A stretch of 64,000 nucleotides of DNA from the NCBI GenBank assembly GCA_947498935.1, contig CANMMM010000001.1:342897-406896 (forward strand). Direction: 5' to 3'. Source of the stretch: an uncultured Aquimarina sp. (GTDB lineage Bacteria > Bacteroidota > Bacteroidia > Flavobacteriales > Flavobacteriaceae). Of the stretch, positions 19,420 through 28,513 are shown piece after piece (within the stretch, counting starts at the first letter, position 1; every line of letters begins with the position of its first letter). The translations under genes were made by a program, and so were the position numbers. A model generated the notes under the pieces. The model did no database searches, was not told the DNA's origin, and was given only the letters and a program-made list of their open reading frames with translations.

Positions 19420-20082
19420 TTGTTTAAGAGGGGGAGTACAATTTTTAATCTAATTTTTAGATGATTTGATTTATTTTAATTTCTAACAAATATAAGCGAT
19501 TATTTAGAACAAAACACCGCCTAACTACACATATCAGCGATATAATACACAACTTTAACACTTTCACCTGTTTAAAAGTACGCTAAAACACGCATAAGCA
19601 TACCGTATCCGCATCTACACATCGCATCTTCAAACCTTTAACTATAAATACCAAAGGCTTCTATATACAATAACAGATTGTTGTATAAATTGTATTCTTA
19701 AGAAGAGTTTACTACTTTTTAACATAGTTATAAGAAACATAAGGTGTGAGATCTGATACGTTTCAAATTGAAAATAATATAAATATTTTGCTATTATCAT
19801 TTTTCATTCATAAGTAACCATTTTTCTATTAGCAACTTTATGTACAAGTACTAGCTTTTCATTAAACCTAAAAAGCCTTGTCTGTTATTATACATTACTA
19901 GCACCCGTTAATTTCAATTCGGAATAAAAATATAATCGTTTTTTTTACTAAAAAAGCAACTTTTGTATAACCGGAGCTGTAGCTCATACAGCCTATAGAG
20001 TCGTTTATACAATTGGAATTTTTCTAAGCACATAATTATATAAATTTGATCTTAAATCAATAAACTCTTTAAAACCAAAATT
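19420..20082. other. Spacer between serine hydrolase and lipoprotein gene (663 bases)
   Basis: No credible gene on either strand. It is strongly AT-rich and carries a perfect -7 motif at 20041-20048 for the lipoprotein gene, and a short dyad GAGCTGTAGCTC near 19973. Nothing else is recognised. Confidence 0.5.
20041..20048 (+). promoter_or_regulatory. Candidate -7 element of the 140-residue lipoprotein gene
   Basis: TAAATTTG is an exact TAnnTTTG match 34 bases before the ATG at 20083. A TTG at 20013-20015 is 25 bases upstream, slightly far for a -33 element. Confidence 0.5.
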
Positions 20083-20505
20083 ATGTTAGTAAAAAAATTA
20101 AAATTATTCACTTTAATTGGAATAGTATTCTTTATGTTCTCTTGTACTAAAGAATCTGTAAGTAATGAAACAGAAGAACCTTTAAATCTAGTAGAGACTA
20201 TACAAGACACTGGAACATTGACTAAATCAAAACCTAGAATAAAAATGTGGGTTTCGGGTGGAGACGTTCTCACGAGTCGAGAAAAAAATATTTATGGAAC
20301 TGGACAATCTGGAAATTATTATGTAAAAACTGGAGCAACTTTAAACATTAGTAGCAGTCATTTTGGACCTAAAAAAATAATCATTAAAGATTATAATACT
20401 AAACAAGTAATCCGTACTGATAGATTACGAGCTAATGGTAGTATTTATTATCTTCCAGGTACTGGTTTACCTAATAACATTAACGTTTTTGTTAGGAATC
20501 CTTAA
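20083..20505 (+). CDS. Putative lipoprotein, function unknown
   Basis: 140 residues with a hydrophobic N-terminus and lipobox VFFMFSC (Cys near 21), then an acidic stretch and a C-terminal half rich in beta-prone residues with a glycine-rich VSGGDVLTSREKNIYGTGQSG region. I recognise no domain. It is monocistronic: exact -7 motif in front, hairpin terminator behind. Its AT content matches the neighbours. A short surface or periplasmic protein is all that can be inferred. Confidence 0.7.
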   Translation: MLVKKLKLFTLIGIVFFMFSCTKESVSNETEEPLNLVETIQDTGTLTKSKPRIKMWVSGGDVLTSREKNIYGTGQSGNYYVKTGATLNISSSHFGPKKIIIKDYNTKQVIRTDRLRANGSIYYLPGTGLPNNINVFVRNP

Positions 20506-20528
20506 ACCATATCTATCACATAGAAAAG

Positions 20529-20558
20529 AGAGGGTGTCTGAAAAGTCTAACACCCTCT
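20529..20558 (+). terminator. Terminator hairpin behind the lipoprotein gene
   Basis: AGAGGGTGT and ACACCCTCT form a perfect 9-bp stem with a 12-base loop, 23 bases after the stop; the downstream T-run is broken (TTACTATCTC). Confidence 0.6.
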
Positions 20559-20732
20559 TACTATCTCTTTTTGAGCGACAAGATATCACTTGATCTCTCT
20601 AAGTAGCACAAATAAAAACGAATTAACGATCAGATCATATTCGTCATAATAATCCGTATTCACCCAACAGACATGATTTTTTATGTGTGATACTAAACTA
20701 AATATAATCAGTGTTAATACTATTCTGTTCAG

Positions 20733-21131
20733 CTATTTTTTTCTCAATAAGACGTGATTATTTGGGTTTTCAGGCAAAAACTTTATTATTATTGTGTCAT
20801 TAGTATTTGTTGAATCATGTATCTGACTATGCCTATAAACCTTACCTTGATATCTAAAATAATAGTAAATATAATGCCCAGTACTCCAATTTCCTTTACC
20901 TCTTCTTTCCCATTTTTTATTAAAAACAATAGCTTCTGTTTCTATACCTTTAATTTCTAATTCATTTGCTTGGTATTTATTAAAATGTACAAACCCATAA
21001 ACTTGAATAAAAACAAGCAAAACTAGTACCATCAGCATTATTCTCTGAGCCTTTGTTATCTCTTTGTCTTTTTTATGCTTTTTTGATTCAATTTCAAAGA
21101 TTGAATAATTTTGAAACTTGGAGAGGAACAA
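20733..21131 (-). CDS. Single-pass membrane protein, DUF3592-like
   Basis: 132 residues: a lysine-rich N-terminal part (about 1-30), one membrane segment (about 32-50), and a periplasmic domain whose pattern (IKGIETEAIVFNKKW ... YYYFRYQGKVYRH ... IIIKFLPENPNNHVLL) is like DUF3592 modules. Function unknown. Its start overlaps the end of the preceding minus-strand gene by 38 bases in another frame, and the two together look like one two-helix protein split by a frameshift near 21115. Confidence 0.6.
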   Translation of the reverse strand: MFLSKFQNYSIFEIESKKHKKDKEITKAQRIMLMVLVLLVFIQVYGFVHFNKYQANELEIKGIETEAIVFNKKWERRGKGNWSTGHYIYYYFRYQGKVYRHSQIHDSTNTNDTIIIKFLPENPNNHVLLRKK

Positions 21132-21288
21132 TAAATACTTCTACACCTATGATGAAGAAACCAATAAGTGCTAAATATCTTGAAGAACTTTGATGAAAAT
21201 AAAATTTTAGACATAGTACGTTTCCAATAATCAATAAAAAAACATGTATTACTATTATTCCTGTTTTATAAAATCGTTTCATTTTCAT
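21094..21288 (-). CDS. Small membrane protein, possibly 5' half of a frameshifted gene
   Basis: I take the start at the MKMKRF methionine (21288) rather than the earlier in-frame one at 21327, because it begins the basic-then-hydrophobic signal anchor. About 64 residues with two membrane segments. It ends PLQVSKLFNL while the next frame reads LSKFQNYSIFE across the same bases, so a single indel would fuse the two. Whether this is a real overlap or a broken gene cannot be settled here. Confidence 0.45.
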   Translation of the reverse strand: MKMKRFYKTGIIVIHVFLLIIGNVLCLKFYFHQSSSRYLALIGFFIIGVEVFIVPLQVSKLFNL

Positions 21289-21327
21289 CGTTATATGATT
21301 TTGCAACCTTCCCCAAAAAAGTAACAC

Positions 21328-21715
21328 TTAATTTAGCGATCAAGCCAAAGACAGAGGTTCATTTACACATCCAACTGACCTATTTTAATAAGATTGCTTT
21401 TTAAAAGCTAGGAGAAACAGTTGATAAAATTATGGTTGATTAGTAGTCATCAAACCACTTGATGTTACCGCTTGAGAATATACACATGATAGATTATCTA
21501 ATATACTAGCCCTAAATCTTACCATTTGGGTTTTACACGAGTAAACATCTAAAAACGCTACGACTCATTGCAGCTAATTTTTATATTTCAGAAGGTATAT
21601 TTTTTTTGCGTTAGGGATAGGAGCGGCATCCTTTTTTGGTTTTCTGAAAAAACAAAAAAGATACAGCGGATAGCCCGACCCTTGGGGAACGCCCTAATGA
21701 TCACATGTACAATAA
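21328..21715. other. Spacer upstream of the small membrane genes (388 bases)
   Basis: Contains structured element A copy 2 at 21608-21694. In the rest I see no gene or clear signal. Confidence 0.5.
21608..21694 (-). repeat. 3'-end structured element, subtype A, copy 2
   Basis: Reverse-strand copy, 87 bp, beginning 21 bases behind the stop of the thioredoxin gene on the same strand. GCGTT/AACGC ends are intact. The central poly-T/poly-A hairpin has one mismatch, with a left arm like copy 3 and a right arm like copy 1. Confidence 0.8.
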
Positions 21716-22255
21716 CTAATTGCTAAAGGTACTCACAAAGGCTTTTTCATACTTTTGCCAAGCTGCTGTTGTAGTCAATTTTTTATAATCATCTTGATGG
21801 ATCATTTTTAGGTATAGCTCTAGTTGTTGTGGTGTTTTGTAACCTGTAACGGGCGCTATTAACTGCCCATTTTCATCAAAAAACACGATACTAGGATAGC
21901 CGTTAATTTTCAAGGCATTGGCAAAGAAATGTTGGCTATTTCGCCCTCTGCGATTTGGATTGTGATTCGGATTGGTGTAGGTAAAATCATTATAATGTAC
22001 TTCTTCTGTACCTTCGGCATTGAATTTTACAGCATAAAAATGCTCATTTACATAGCTTACTACATCCTGATTATGGAATGTTTTTTTATCCAATAGCTTA
22101 CAAGGCCCACACCAGTCGGTATAGACATCCATGAATATCTTTTTAGGCTCTTTTTTTTGTGCTGCCAGTGCTTCATTCATCGTCATCCATTTAATTTCTT
22201 GTGCTTGTACACTGAGGATGAACAACGTCATCGATACAAAAAGTAGGTGTTTCAT
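21716..22255 (-). CDS. Periplasmic thioredoxin-family protein (DUF255/thioredoxin_7 type)
   Basis: Signal peptide (about 1-18, ending VQAQ) followed by a thioredoxin fold with active site WCGPCK near residues 48-53 and the cis-Pro region NGYPSIVFFDENG near 118-130. At 179 residues it fits small periplasmic disulfide reductases of Bacteroidota. An Asn/Arg-rich NPNHNPNRRGRNSQ insert near 95-108 is unusual. The gene is monocistronic; structured element A follows its stop. Confidence 0.88.
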   Translation of the reverse strand: MKHLLFVSMTLFILSVQAQEIKWMTMNEALAAQKKEPKKIFMDVYTDWCGPCKLLDKKTFHNQDVVSYVNEHFYAVKFNAEGTEEVHYNDFTYTNPNHNPNRRGRNSQHFFANALKINGYPSIVFFDENGQLIAPVTGYKTPQQLELYLKMIHQDDYKKLTTTAAWQKYEKAFVSTFSN

Positions 22256-22398
22256 GTCTTTCTATACTATTGATTTTTATCTTTCTATGGGATTCCTTAA
22301 CAATCCGTATGTATACAGTAGACTGCTAAGGATTTGTTACTACTAAGTACACTTCTCTAATTAGTCGAAACAAAAACCATTCCTTAAAATTATATACA

Positions 22399-22434
22399 AA
22401 CGCTTTAGCTACGATTTGGAATAGCTAAAGCGTT
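22399..22434 (-). terminator. Terminator hairpin behind the POT transporter
   Basis: AACGCTTTAGCTA and TAGCTAAAGCGTT form a perfect 13-bp stem with a 10-base loop, about 70 bases beyond the transporter stop; the T-run is weak on the minus strand, stronger on the plus strand (GGTTTTAT). Confidence 0.6.
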
Positions 22435-22504
22435 GGTTTTATCTGTAATCAATGTGCACTTTTGATGATTTGTTATAAAAAGTACACATGACTTCTATGA
22501 TACA

Positions 22505-24094
22505 TTATCTGATCCCATGCATCATTCTGAGCAATGTTTTATTCAGTGCTAGCATAACGATTCCTGCTGCAATGGGTATGATGGTAAAAATAAGGAAAAA
22601 CGATGCCATTCCATATTCTTCTACTATCGGATCTATATAACTACCTGTAAATCCTGCCAATGTATTGGCTATAAAATTCGCTACAAACCAGATTCCAAAC
22701 ATCATTCCTACGAGTTTTACTGGCGCTAATTTACTTACATACGACAGTCCTACTGGAGAGACACATAATTCTCCTAGTGTATGGAATAGGTATGCCAAAA
22801 TAAGGAACACCATATTTACCGAAGCGGTTTTAGCTCCTAAGGGAATGCCTACAGATCCAAAGGATAAAATCCCGAAACCGATTCCTAGTAATAATAAACC
22901 AATGGCAAATTTAACGGGACCTGTGGGATTGTATTTACTGCTCCATATTTTAGAGAATAAAGGGGCAAAAGAAATGATAAAAAAGGAGTTTAAAATCCCA
23001 AACCATGAGGCTGGTACTTCGGCAGTTTCTGCTACAAATTCTCGCTGAAGCATCCAAATAACGATCCCCCATATAATCACAAAACTACTTCCCAATAAAA
23101 TATTAGACAATGCGTATTTTCCAAAAATCTGTCTAAATAACAATGATAATACCCATGTAATGATGAGCATAGGAACTACGGTGAGTATGGCATTGGAGAT
23201 TTTAAAGATCAATGCGCCGTTTCCTGCTAGTACTCTATCGGTATAATCAGAGGCAAAAATAGTCATCGAACCTCCTGCTTGCTCAAATGCCCACCAGAAG
23301 AAAATGGTAAAGAATGAAAAGACTCCTATGACTACCAATCGCTCTGTAACTACCTTAGACTTACTAGCTTCTTCTGCTACCTCTTCGATAGCATCTTCGG
23401 TATCTTCTAATGCGTCTTCGATCACATCATCTAGGTCTTCTTTTTTGCGAGGAGGCAGCCCTATCTTGGCAAAGATTTTTTGTGCAAAATAGAATTGTAA
23501 CATCCCAAAAAACATAAAGATTCCTGCGAGTCCGAATCCGTAGTGCCATCCTACTTTTTCTCCGATGTATCCACAGAGTAGAATCCCTAGGAATGCTCCT
23601 GCATTGATACCCATATAGAAAATAGTATAGCCGGCATCTTTTTCTTTGCCTTGTGTTTTATACAACTGCCCTACCATAGATGAGATATTGGGTTTAAACA
23701 GTCCATTACCTATAATTAATAATCCGAGTCCTATAAAGAAGAAAAAATCTGCGGTTCCTTCTAGTGCCATGGAGGCATGTCCTAGTGTCATCAAAAAAGC
23801 ACCAAGCACTACTGCATTGCGATAGCCCATAATCTTGTCGGCGATCAAACCTCCGAAGATCGGTGTTATATATACCAATCCAGTATACCATCCATAGAGC
23901 AATAATGCATTTTCTCGCTCCCAGCCCCATCCTTGATCTACTATAGAAGCTACTAGAAACAACACCAGCAAGGCACGCATTCCATAATAAGAAAAGCGCT
24001 CCCACATCTCTGTAAAAAACAGCACAAAAAGTCCTGAGGGATGCCCTAAGACAGTCCTTTGGTTGACCTCTGAACCTCCAAATTTAAATTCCAT
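22505..24094 (-). CDS. Proton-dependent oligopeptide transporter (POT/PTR, MFS)
   Basis: Inner-membrane symporter for di- and tripeptides. The 529 residues have the POT signature: FFTEMWERFSYYGMRALLVLFL near residues 27-48 (the ExxERFxYYG motif) and GYIGEKVGWHYGFG further on, with about 14 helices and an acidic cytoplasmic insert (DDVIEDALEDTEDAIEEVAEE, about 220-240). It lies 26 bases behind the DPP4-like peptidase gene, so peptidase and peptide importer form a natural pair. Confidence 0.94.
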   Translation of the reverse strand: MEFKFGGSEVNQRTVLGHPSGLFVLFFTEMWERFSYYGMRALLVLFLVASIVDQGWGWERENALLLYGWYTGLVYITPIFGGLIADKIMGYRNAVVLGAFLMTLGHASMALEGTADFFFFIGLGLLIIGNGLFKPNISSMVGQLYKTQGKEKDAGYTIFYMGINAGAFLGILLCGYIGEKVGWHYGFGLAGIFMFFGMLQFYFAQKIFAKIGLPPRKKEDLDDVIEDALEDTEDAIEEVAEEASKSKVVTERLVVIGVFSFFTIFFWWAFEQAGGSMTIFASDYTDRVLAGNGALIFKISNAILTVVPMLIITWVLSLLFRQIFGKYALSNILLGSSFVIIWGIVIWMLQREFVAETAEVPASWFGILNSFFIISFAPLFSKIWSSKYNPTGPVKFAIGLLLLGIGFGILSFGSVGIPLGAKTASVNMVFLILAYLFHTLGELCVSPVGLSYVSKLAPVKLVGMMFGIWFVANFIANTLAGFTGSYIDPIVEEYGMASFFLIFTIIPIAAGIVMLALNKTLLRMMHGIR

Positions 24095-24120
24095 ATAAAA
24101 AAATTAAGTTAGTAAAAGTA

Positions 24121-26292
24121 TTATAAATTAGCCTTTATAAAATTCGTCATTTTGGTATATAGGTGCAATCTGGTGTAGCCCCCGTAGATTCCATGATTTT
24201 TATCGGGATAGATTGCCCACTCAAAATCTTTGTTTTTCTGCACCAATGCTTCTATCAATTGCATGGTATTCTGCACATGCACATTATCATCTGCAGATCC
24301 GTGCACTAGTAAATACTTACCTTGTAATCCATCTACATAATTAATAGGAGAGTTGTCATCGTATCCTTTTGGATTTTCCTGTGGTGTGGTCATATACCGC
24401 TCTGTATAGATGGTATCATAAAAACGCCAATTGGTTACTGGCGCTACAGCAATCCCCATCGCAAAGGTGTCTCCCCCTTTGAACAAACAGTTACTAGCCA
24501 TAAATCCTCCGTAACTCCACCCCCAGATTCCAATTCTGGTAGCATCTACATAAGGTAAGGCACCTAGTTGCTTAGCTGCTGCTATTTGGTCTTGTACTTC
24601 TAGGTTCCCTAAATCATTCTGGGTTACTTTTTTAAATGCTGCTCCTTTTAACCCTGTTCCTCTACCATCTACACACACCACAATATATCCCTGCTGTACT
24701 AATGACATATACCAATAATCATTGCTAGAATGCCATTCATTACTTACTGATTGCGAACCTGGTCCTGAATATTGATACATTAATACCGGATATTGCTTTT
24801 TGGAATCAAAATCTTTAGGCTTCATCATCCACATGTTTAGCGACTCATTGTTTACTGCAATCGTAGAAAATTCTTTGGGTCTTACATCATATGCTTCTAG
24901 CCTGTTTACTAATGCTGTATTATCTTTTAGCAATCGAATGCGCTCTCCTGTAGCGGCTTTGTTTAATGAAAATTCGTATGGAGTCTCAGCATTAGAAAAG
25001 TAATGAATATACTGACTGTAGTCGGCACTGAAATCCGCATCGTGTGTTCCTTCTTTACTGCTCAATCGCTTTTTCTTTTTTCCGTTGAGACCTATACTAT
25101 AAATATCTCGATTGATGCTTCCATTCTCTACACTTTGGTAAAAGATTTTCTTATGCGCAGCATCGTATCCGTAATAGGCTGTAACTTCCCAGTTGCCTTT
25201 GGTCACTTGATTCAGTAATTCTCCGTTAGCTTTGTAATGATAAATATGATTATAGCCATCTTTCTCACTGGTCCAAATAAAACTATTGTCTTTTAGAAAG
25301 GTTAGATTATCTGTAATATCGATATAGGCTTTATCTTTTTCTGCTAATACTGTTTTAGATTGCAAACTACTAGCGTTTATAAACAATAAATCCAGATGAT
25401 TTTGGTGTCTATTCATGATTTGTGCACTCAAAATATCTGGATCTGTAGACCATAAAATTCGTGGAATATAAAAGTCATTATATGCGGAGAGGTCAATTTT
25501 TTGGGTCGATGATTTTTTTAGATCGATTACGTGTAGAGATACGGTCGCGTTTTCTTCTCCTGCTTTTGGGTATTTAAAAACGGCTTGTTGTGGGTATAAC
25601 ATTCGCCCATAGACATCCATCGAAAATTCTGGAACAGCAGTTTCATCAAAACGGATGAATGCGATCTTATCACTGGTCGCATTCCAATCAAATGCCCTAA
25701 CAAAAGCAAATTCTTCTTCGTACACCCAATCAGTAACTCCATTGATGATCTTATTCTTTTCTCCATCGGTAGTGAGCTGTTGGGTCTTTTGAGTCTTAAG
25801 ATCTAACACATACAAATTGTTATCCAATACATAGGCTATTTTAGTACCGTCTGGAGAAAAAGTAGGCTCTTGTATTTTCTGATCACTGATTTTATATACA
25901 CTCGCATCTGCTACATTATATACATAATAAACACCACGAGTAGACCTCCTGTATAATTGTTCTAATTCTGTAGCTACTAGTATTTTTTGCTCATCATCAC
26001 TAAATGTGTAATCTTGTATCCTATTTATTTGTGGTATTGCAGACGATGCTACGATGGTACGCTCCTTAGCTCCTGTAGCATATGTATATACTGCAACAGC
26101 AGTATTACCTGCGGTAGCTTCTGGTTCTAGCACTGAATACTCAGTACCATTATTCATGGAATGTACTGATTGTAATCGTTCGGTCCTAAAAGCACCTCCC
26201 CAGATTTCTTCTAAGGTAATTTGTTGATTTTGTGCGTGTGCTAAAGAGGTTACTAAAAAAAAGAAAAACAAAAAAAAGTGAGTAATTTTCAT
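24121..26292 (-). CDS. Dipeptidyl peptidase IV-type prolyl peptidase (S9)
   Basis: Exported serine peptidase releasing X-Pro or X-Ala dipeptides. A signal peptide (about 1-20, ending AHAQ) precedes the beta-propeller (DPPIV_N, about 40-480) and the alpha/beta hydrolase domain (about 490-723). The nucleophile is in GWSYGGF near 594, the Asp in HGSADDNVH near 670, the His in DKNHGIYGG near 702. DWVYEEEFAF near 195 carries the double-Glu motif that holds the substrate amino end. It is cotranscribed with the POT transporter behind it, a peptide-use unit. Confidence 0.94.
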   Translation of the reverse strand: MKITHFFLFFFFLVTSLAHAQNQQITLEEIWGGAFRTERLQSVHSMNNGTEYSVLEPEATAGNTAVAVYTYATGAKERTIVASSAIPQINRIQDYTFSDDEQKILVATELEQLYRRSTRGVYYVYNVADASVYKISDQKIQEPTFSPDGTKIAYVLDNNLYVLDLKTQKTQQLTTDGEKNKIINGVTDWVYEEEFAFVRAFDWNATSDKIAFIRFDETAVPEFSMDVYGRMLYPQQAVFKYPKAGEENATVSLHVIDLKKSSTQKIDLSAYNDFYIPRILWSTDPDILSAQIMNRHQNHLDLLFINASSLQSKTVLAEKDKAYIDITDNLTFLKDNSFIWTSEKDGYNHIYHYKANGELLNQVTKGNWEVTAYYGYDAAHKKIFYQSVENGSINRDIYSIGLNGKKKKRLSSKEGTHDADFSADYSQYIHYFSNAETPYEFSLNKAATGERIRLLKDNTALVNRLEAYDVRPKEFSTIAVNNESLNMWMMKPKDFDSKKQYPVLMYQYSGPGSQSVSNEWHSSNDYWYMSLVQQGYIVVCVDGRGTGLKGAAFKKVTQNDLGNLEVQDQIAAAKQLGALPYVDATRIGIWGWSYGGFMASNCLFKGGDTFAMGIAVAPVTNWRFYDTIYTERYMTTPQENPKGYDDNSPINYVDGLQGKYLLVHGSADDNVHVQNTMQLIEALVQKNKDFEWAIYPDKNHGIYGGYTRLHLYTKMTNFIKANL

Positions 26293-26694
26293 AAAATACT
26301 TTAAAAAATTGTTGCCCCAAGATTACTAAAAAATCCTCGAAAAATATAACACCTAGCGTTAAATACAACAAAAAATTAGCACTTATTTGTTTTTTTATTG
26401 CCATATCTTCAAAGAAAACACAGGAACAACGCAATTCTTTCAGTGCAAAAAACCCGTAAAATCACAACGTTTTGACCTTGTAATCGCAATAATCTTTAAA
26501 TGATTTCATACAGCTTTTTTATTCCTTATTACAAAACAATCTTTCACACTCTTTGAACACTATTTAACCATTATACTACAAGGTAATCAATACATTAGGA
26601 CTATAACACCTTGTATTCTCTAAAATCAAAAAAAGTATACATTACTTCAATCCCAAAACAGAATAGTATATTTGGCAACAAAATAAAAAAGAGA
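26293..26694. other. Divergent spacer between DPP4 and HMG-CoA reductase genes
   Basis: 402 AT-rich bases. The exact -7 motif at 26667-26674 serves the reductase gene. No other gene or repeat is recognised. Confidence 0.5.
26667..26674 (+). promoter_or_regulatory. Candidate -7 element of the HMG-CoA reductase gene
   Basis: TATATTTG matches TAnnTTTG exactly and would start transcription near 26681, leaving a leader of about 14 bases before the ATG at 26695. It therefore argues against the upstream in-frame TTG at 26611. Confidence 0.5.
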
Positions 26695-28011
26695 ATGAAC
26701 ACAAAGGTTGCTGGCTTTTCAAAACTTTCGAAAGCTGATAAGATCAAATGGTTAGTTACTAATTATTTCAATAATGAATCTCAGGCCGAAGAGACACTAA
26801 AAATGTACTGGCACAGTGATCAGAAATTACAACAGCTACATGACGAATTTTCTGAAAACACCATTTCTAATTACTACCTACCCTTCTCTATTGCTCCTAA
26901 TTTTTTAATTAATGGTCTATTGCACACAATCCCTATGACTATAGAAGAAAGTTCTGTAGTTGCCGCTGCCAGTAAGGCTGCAAAATTCTGGTTAGACAGA
27001 GGAGGATTTAAAGCCGAAGTGATCAGTATGACCAAAGTAGGGCAAGTACATTTTATGTTCAAAGGTGCCACCGAAAAATTACAGCAATTTTTTAAACAAC
27101 ATAAAGATGCACTGATTACAGCCGCAAAAGATATTACCCAAAATATGGAAAAACGAGGCGGTGGGATTACAGATATACAATTAGTGGATAAAACTGATGA
27201 CATTCCTAATTATTACCAACTGCACTGCACCTTTGGGACGGCAGATGCAATGGGTGCTAATTTTATCAATTCTTGCTTAGAACGTTTTGCTTCGCATATA
27301 TTAGAAGTGGCCAATACCTATACCCATTTTTCTGAAGCAGAAAAAGAGATAGAAATTGTGATGAGTATTTTATCCAATTACGTACCTGATTGCTTGGTGC
27401 GTGCGTATGTTTCTTGTCCTATCGAACAACTCCCTACTACAGATCAATTAAGTGCGCAACAGTATGCAGAGAAATTTGTTCGTGCTGTACAAATCGCCAC
27501 TATCGAACCTTACAGAGCTGTAACACATAATAAAGGGATCATGAATGGGATTGACGCTGTAGTATTAGCTACTGGAAATGATTTTAGAGCTATCGAAGCA
27601 GGAGCACATGCATATGCTGCCAGAGAAGGACAGTATAAAAGTTTAACCACTGCTACAATTGAAAACGACCTATTTACCTTTTCTATCGAGATCCCACTCG
27701 CATTGGGTACTGTAGGAGGTCTTACTTCTTTACATCCATTGGTAAAACTAGCCCTGCAAGTACTCGGAAAACCGAATGCCAAAAAACTAATGGAAATCAC
27801 AGCGGTAGCTGGATTAGCACAAAATTTCGCTGCGATCAACTCTCTGATTACTACAGGTATCCAACAAGGGCATATGAAAATGCACTTGATGAATATTATG
27901 AATCAACTCGAAGCAAATACAGAAGAAAAAAAACAATTAATCGAGTTTTTTAAATCCAATACGGTCACACATAGCCATGTAGTTAATGAACTAGAAAGAC
28001 TGCGAAATTAA
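26695..28011 (+). CDS. Hydroxymethylglutaryl-CoA reductase, class II type
   Basis: Reduces HMG-CoA to mevalonate (or the reverse), the committed step of the mevalonate route to isoprenoids. Class II features: FSKLSKADKIKWL near the N-terminus, ENTISNYYLPFSIAPNFLING near 60-80 carrying the catalytic Glu region, MGANFINSCLE near 195, the nucleotide-binding DGTxN-like region, and the late VTHSHVV with the catalytic His. I place the start at ATG 26695 (438 residues); a TTG 84 bases earlier lies upstream of the promoter motif. The GHMP kinase gene follows, which supports a biosynthetic role. Confidence 0.92.
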   Translation: MNTKVAGFSKLSKADKIKWLVTNYFNNESQAEETLKMYWHSDQKLQQLHDEFSENTISNYYLPFSIAPNFLINGLLHTIPMTIEESSVVAAASKAAKFWLDRGGFKAEVISMTKVGQVHFMFKGATEKLQQFFKQHKDALITAAKDITQNMEKRGGGITDIQLVDKTDDIPNYYQLHCTFGTADAMGANFINSCLERFASHILEVANTYTHFSEAEKEIEIVMSILSNYVPDCLVRAYVSCPIEQLPTTDQLSAQQYAEKFVRAVQIATIEPYRAVTHNKGIMNGIDAVVLATGNDFRAIEAGAHAYAAREGQYKSLTTATIENDLFTFSIEIPLALGTVGGLTSLHPLVKLALQVLGKPNAKKLMEITAVAGLAQNFAAINSLITTGIQQGHMKMHLMNIMNQLEANTEEKKQLIEFFKSNTVTHSHVVNELERLRN

Positions 28012-28080
28012 CGAACAGAATAGCGTATTACAATAGCCACTTATACTGTACTAACTTTTAGATATGTTGATACCAAAGTA

Positions 28081-28403
28081 AGTGGTTTAAACATTTTTTG
28101 ATTTCAGTAAAAAGCAAAGACCTTATGATCAAATGCAGTATTTTTTTTGTTGCATAGCAAGGCTACGGGACTCAAAAATTGTAAAATTTGAGGGCAAAAG
28201 ATCATTTTTATAGCAAATTAAACTCATCTTGACTTTTTCTTTTCCCTAAAAAATGCCTGAAATTCACCTGTATTTCGTTACTTTCTTTATCCATAGCGCT
28301 GCTATGAGTTTCAAAAAGTGACTTATCCAGTCAAATTTCCTCTCATTTTCGGTCAAAAACAAAAAGTCAAGATGAGTTCATTGAAAAAAGTTTACATCAC
28401 TTC
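28081..28403 (+). repeat. MITE-like element M, copy 3, interrupted
   Basis: Both inverted ends are present (AAGTGGTTTAAACATTTTTT left; TTGAAAAAAGTTTACATCAC right) and the core has GTTGCATAGCAAGGCTACG. Between TATAGCAAATT and TTGAAAAAAG a 161-bp foreign element is inserted; without it the copy would read like copy 1. Confidence 0.75.
28220..28380 (+). repeat. MITE-like element N, copy 1, inserted in element M
   Basis: 161 bp bounded by inverted ends of about 20 bp: AACTCATCTTGACTTTTT at the left and its inverse AAAAAGTCAAGATGAGTT at the right. Host bases TT appear on both sides, compatible with a 2-bp target duplication. Core CCATAGCGCTGCTATGAG is a short palindrome. A second, more decayed copy is at 29571-29724. 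No ORF. Confidence 0.75.
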
Positions 28404-28513
28404 ACTAAATCTACATGCTAAAAACATATATTTAGAAATTAAATAACAAGTCCCTGTAATCTTAATAAATTTCATTATTAAGTAAAACAACTGGCCTAAC
28501 ATTGTATCTCTCT

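Larger units (their letters stand above)
28012..28513. other. Spacer with nested repeats (502 bases)
   Basis: Mostly filled by MITE-like copy 3 (28081-28403), itself split by element N copy 1 (28220-28380). The remaining 110 bases before the kinase start show nothing clear. Confidence 0.6.

Noticed and set aside
26611..26694. TTG start extending HMG-CoA reductase by 28 residues
   Set aside because: The extension lies upstream of an exact -7 motif and has no conserved content; the family begins at the ATG at 26695.
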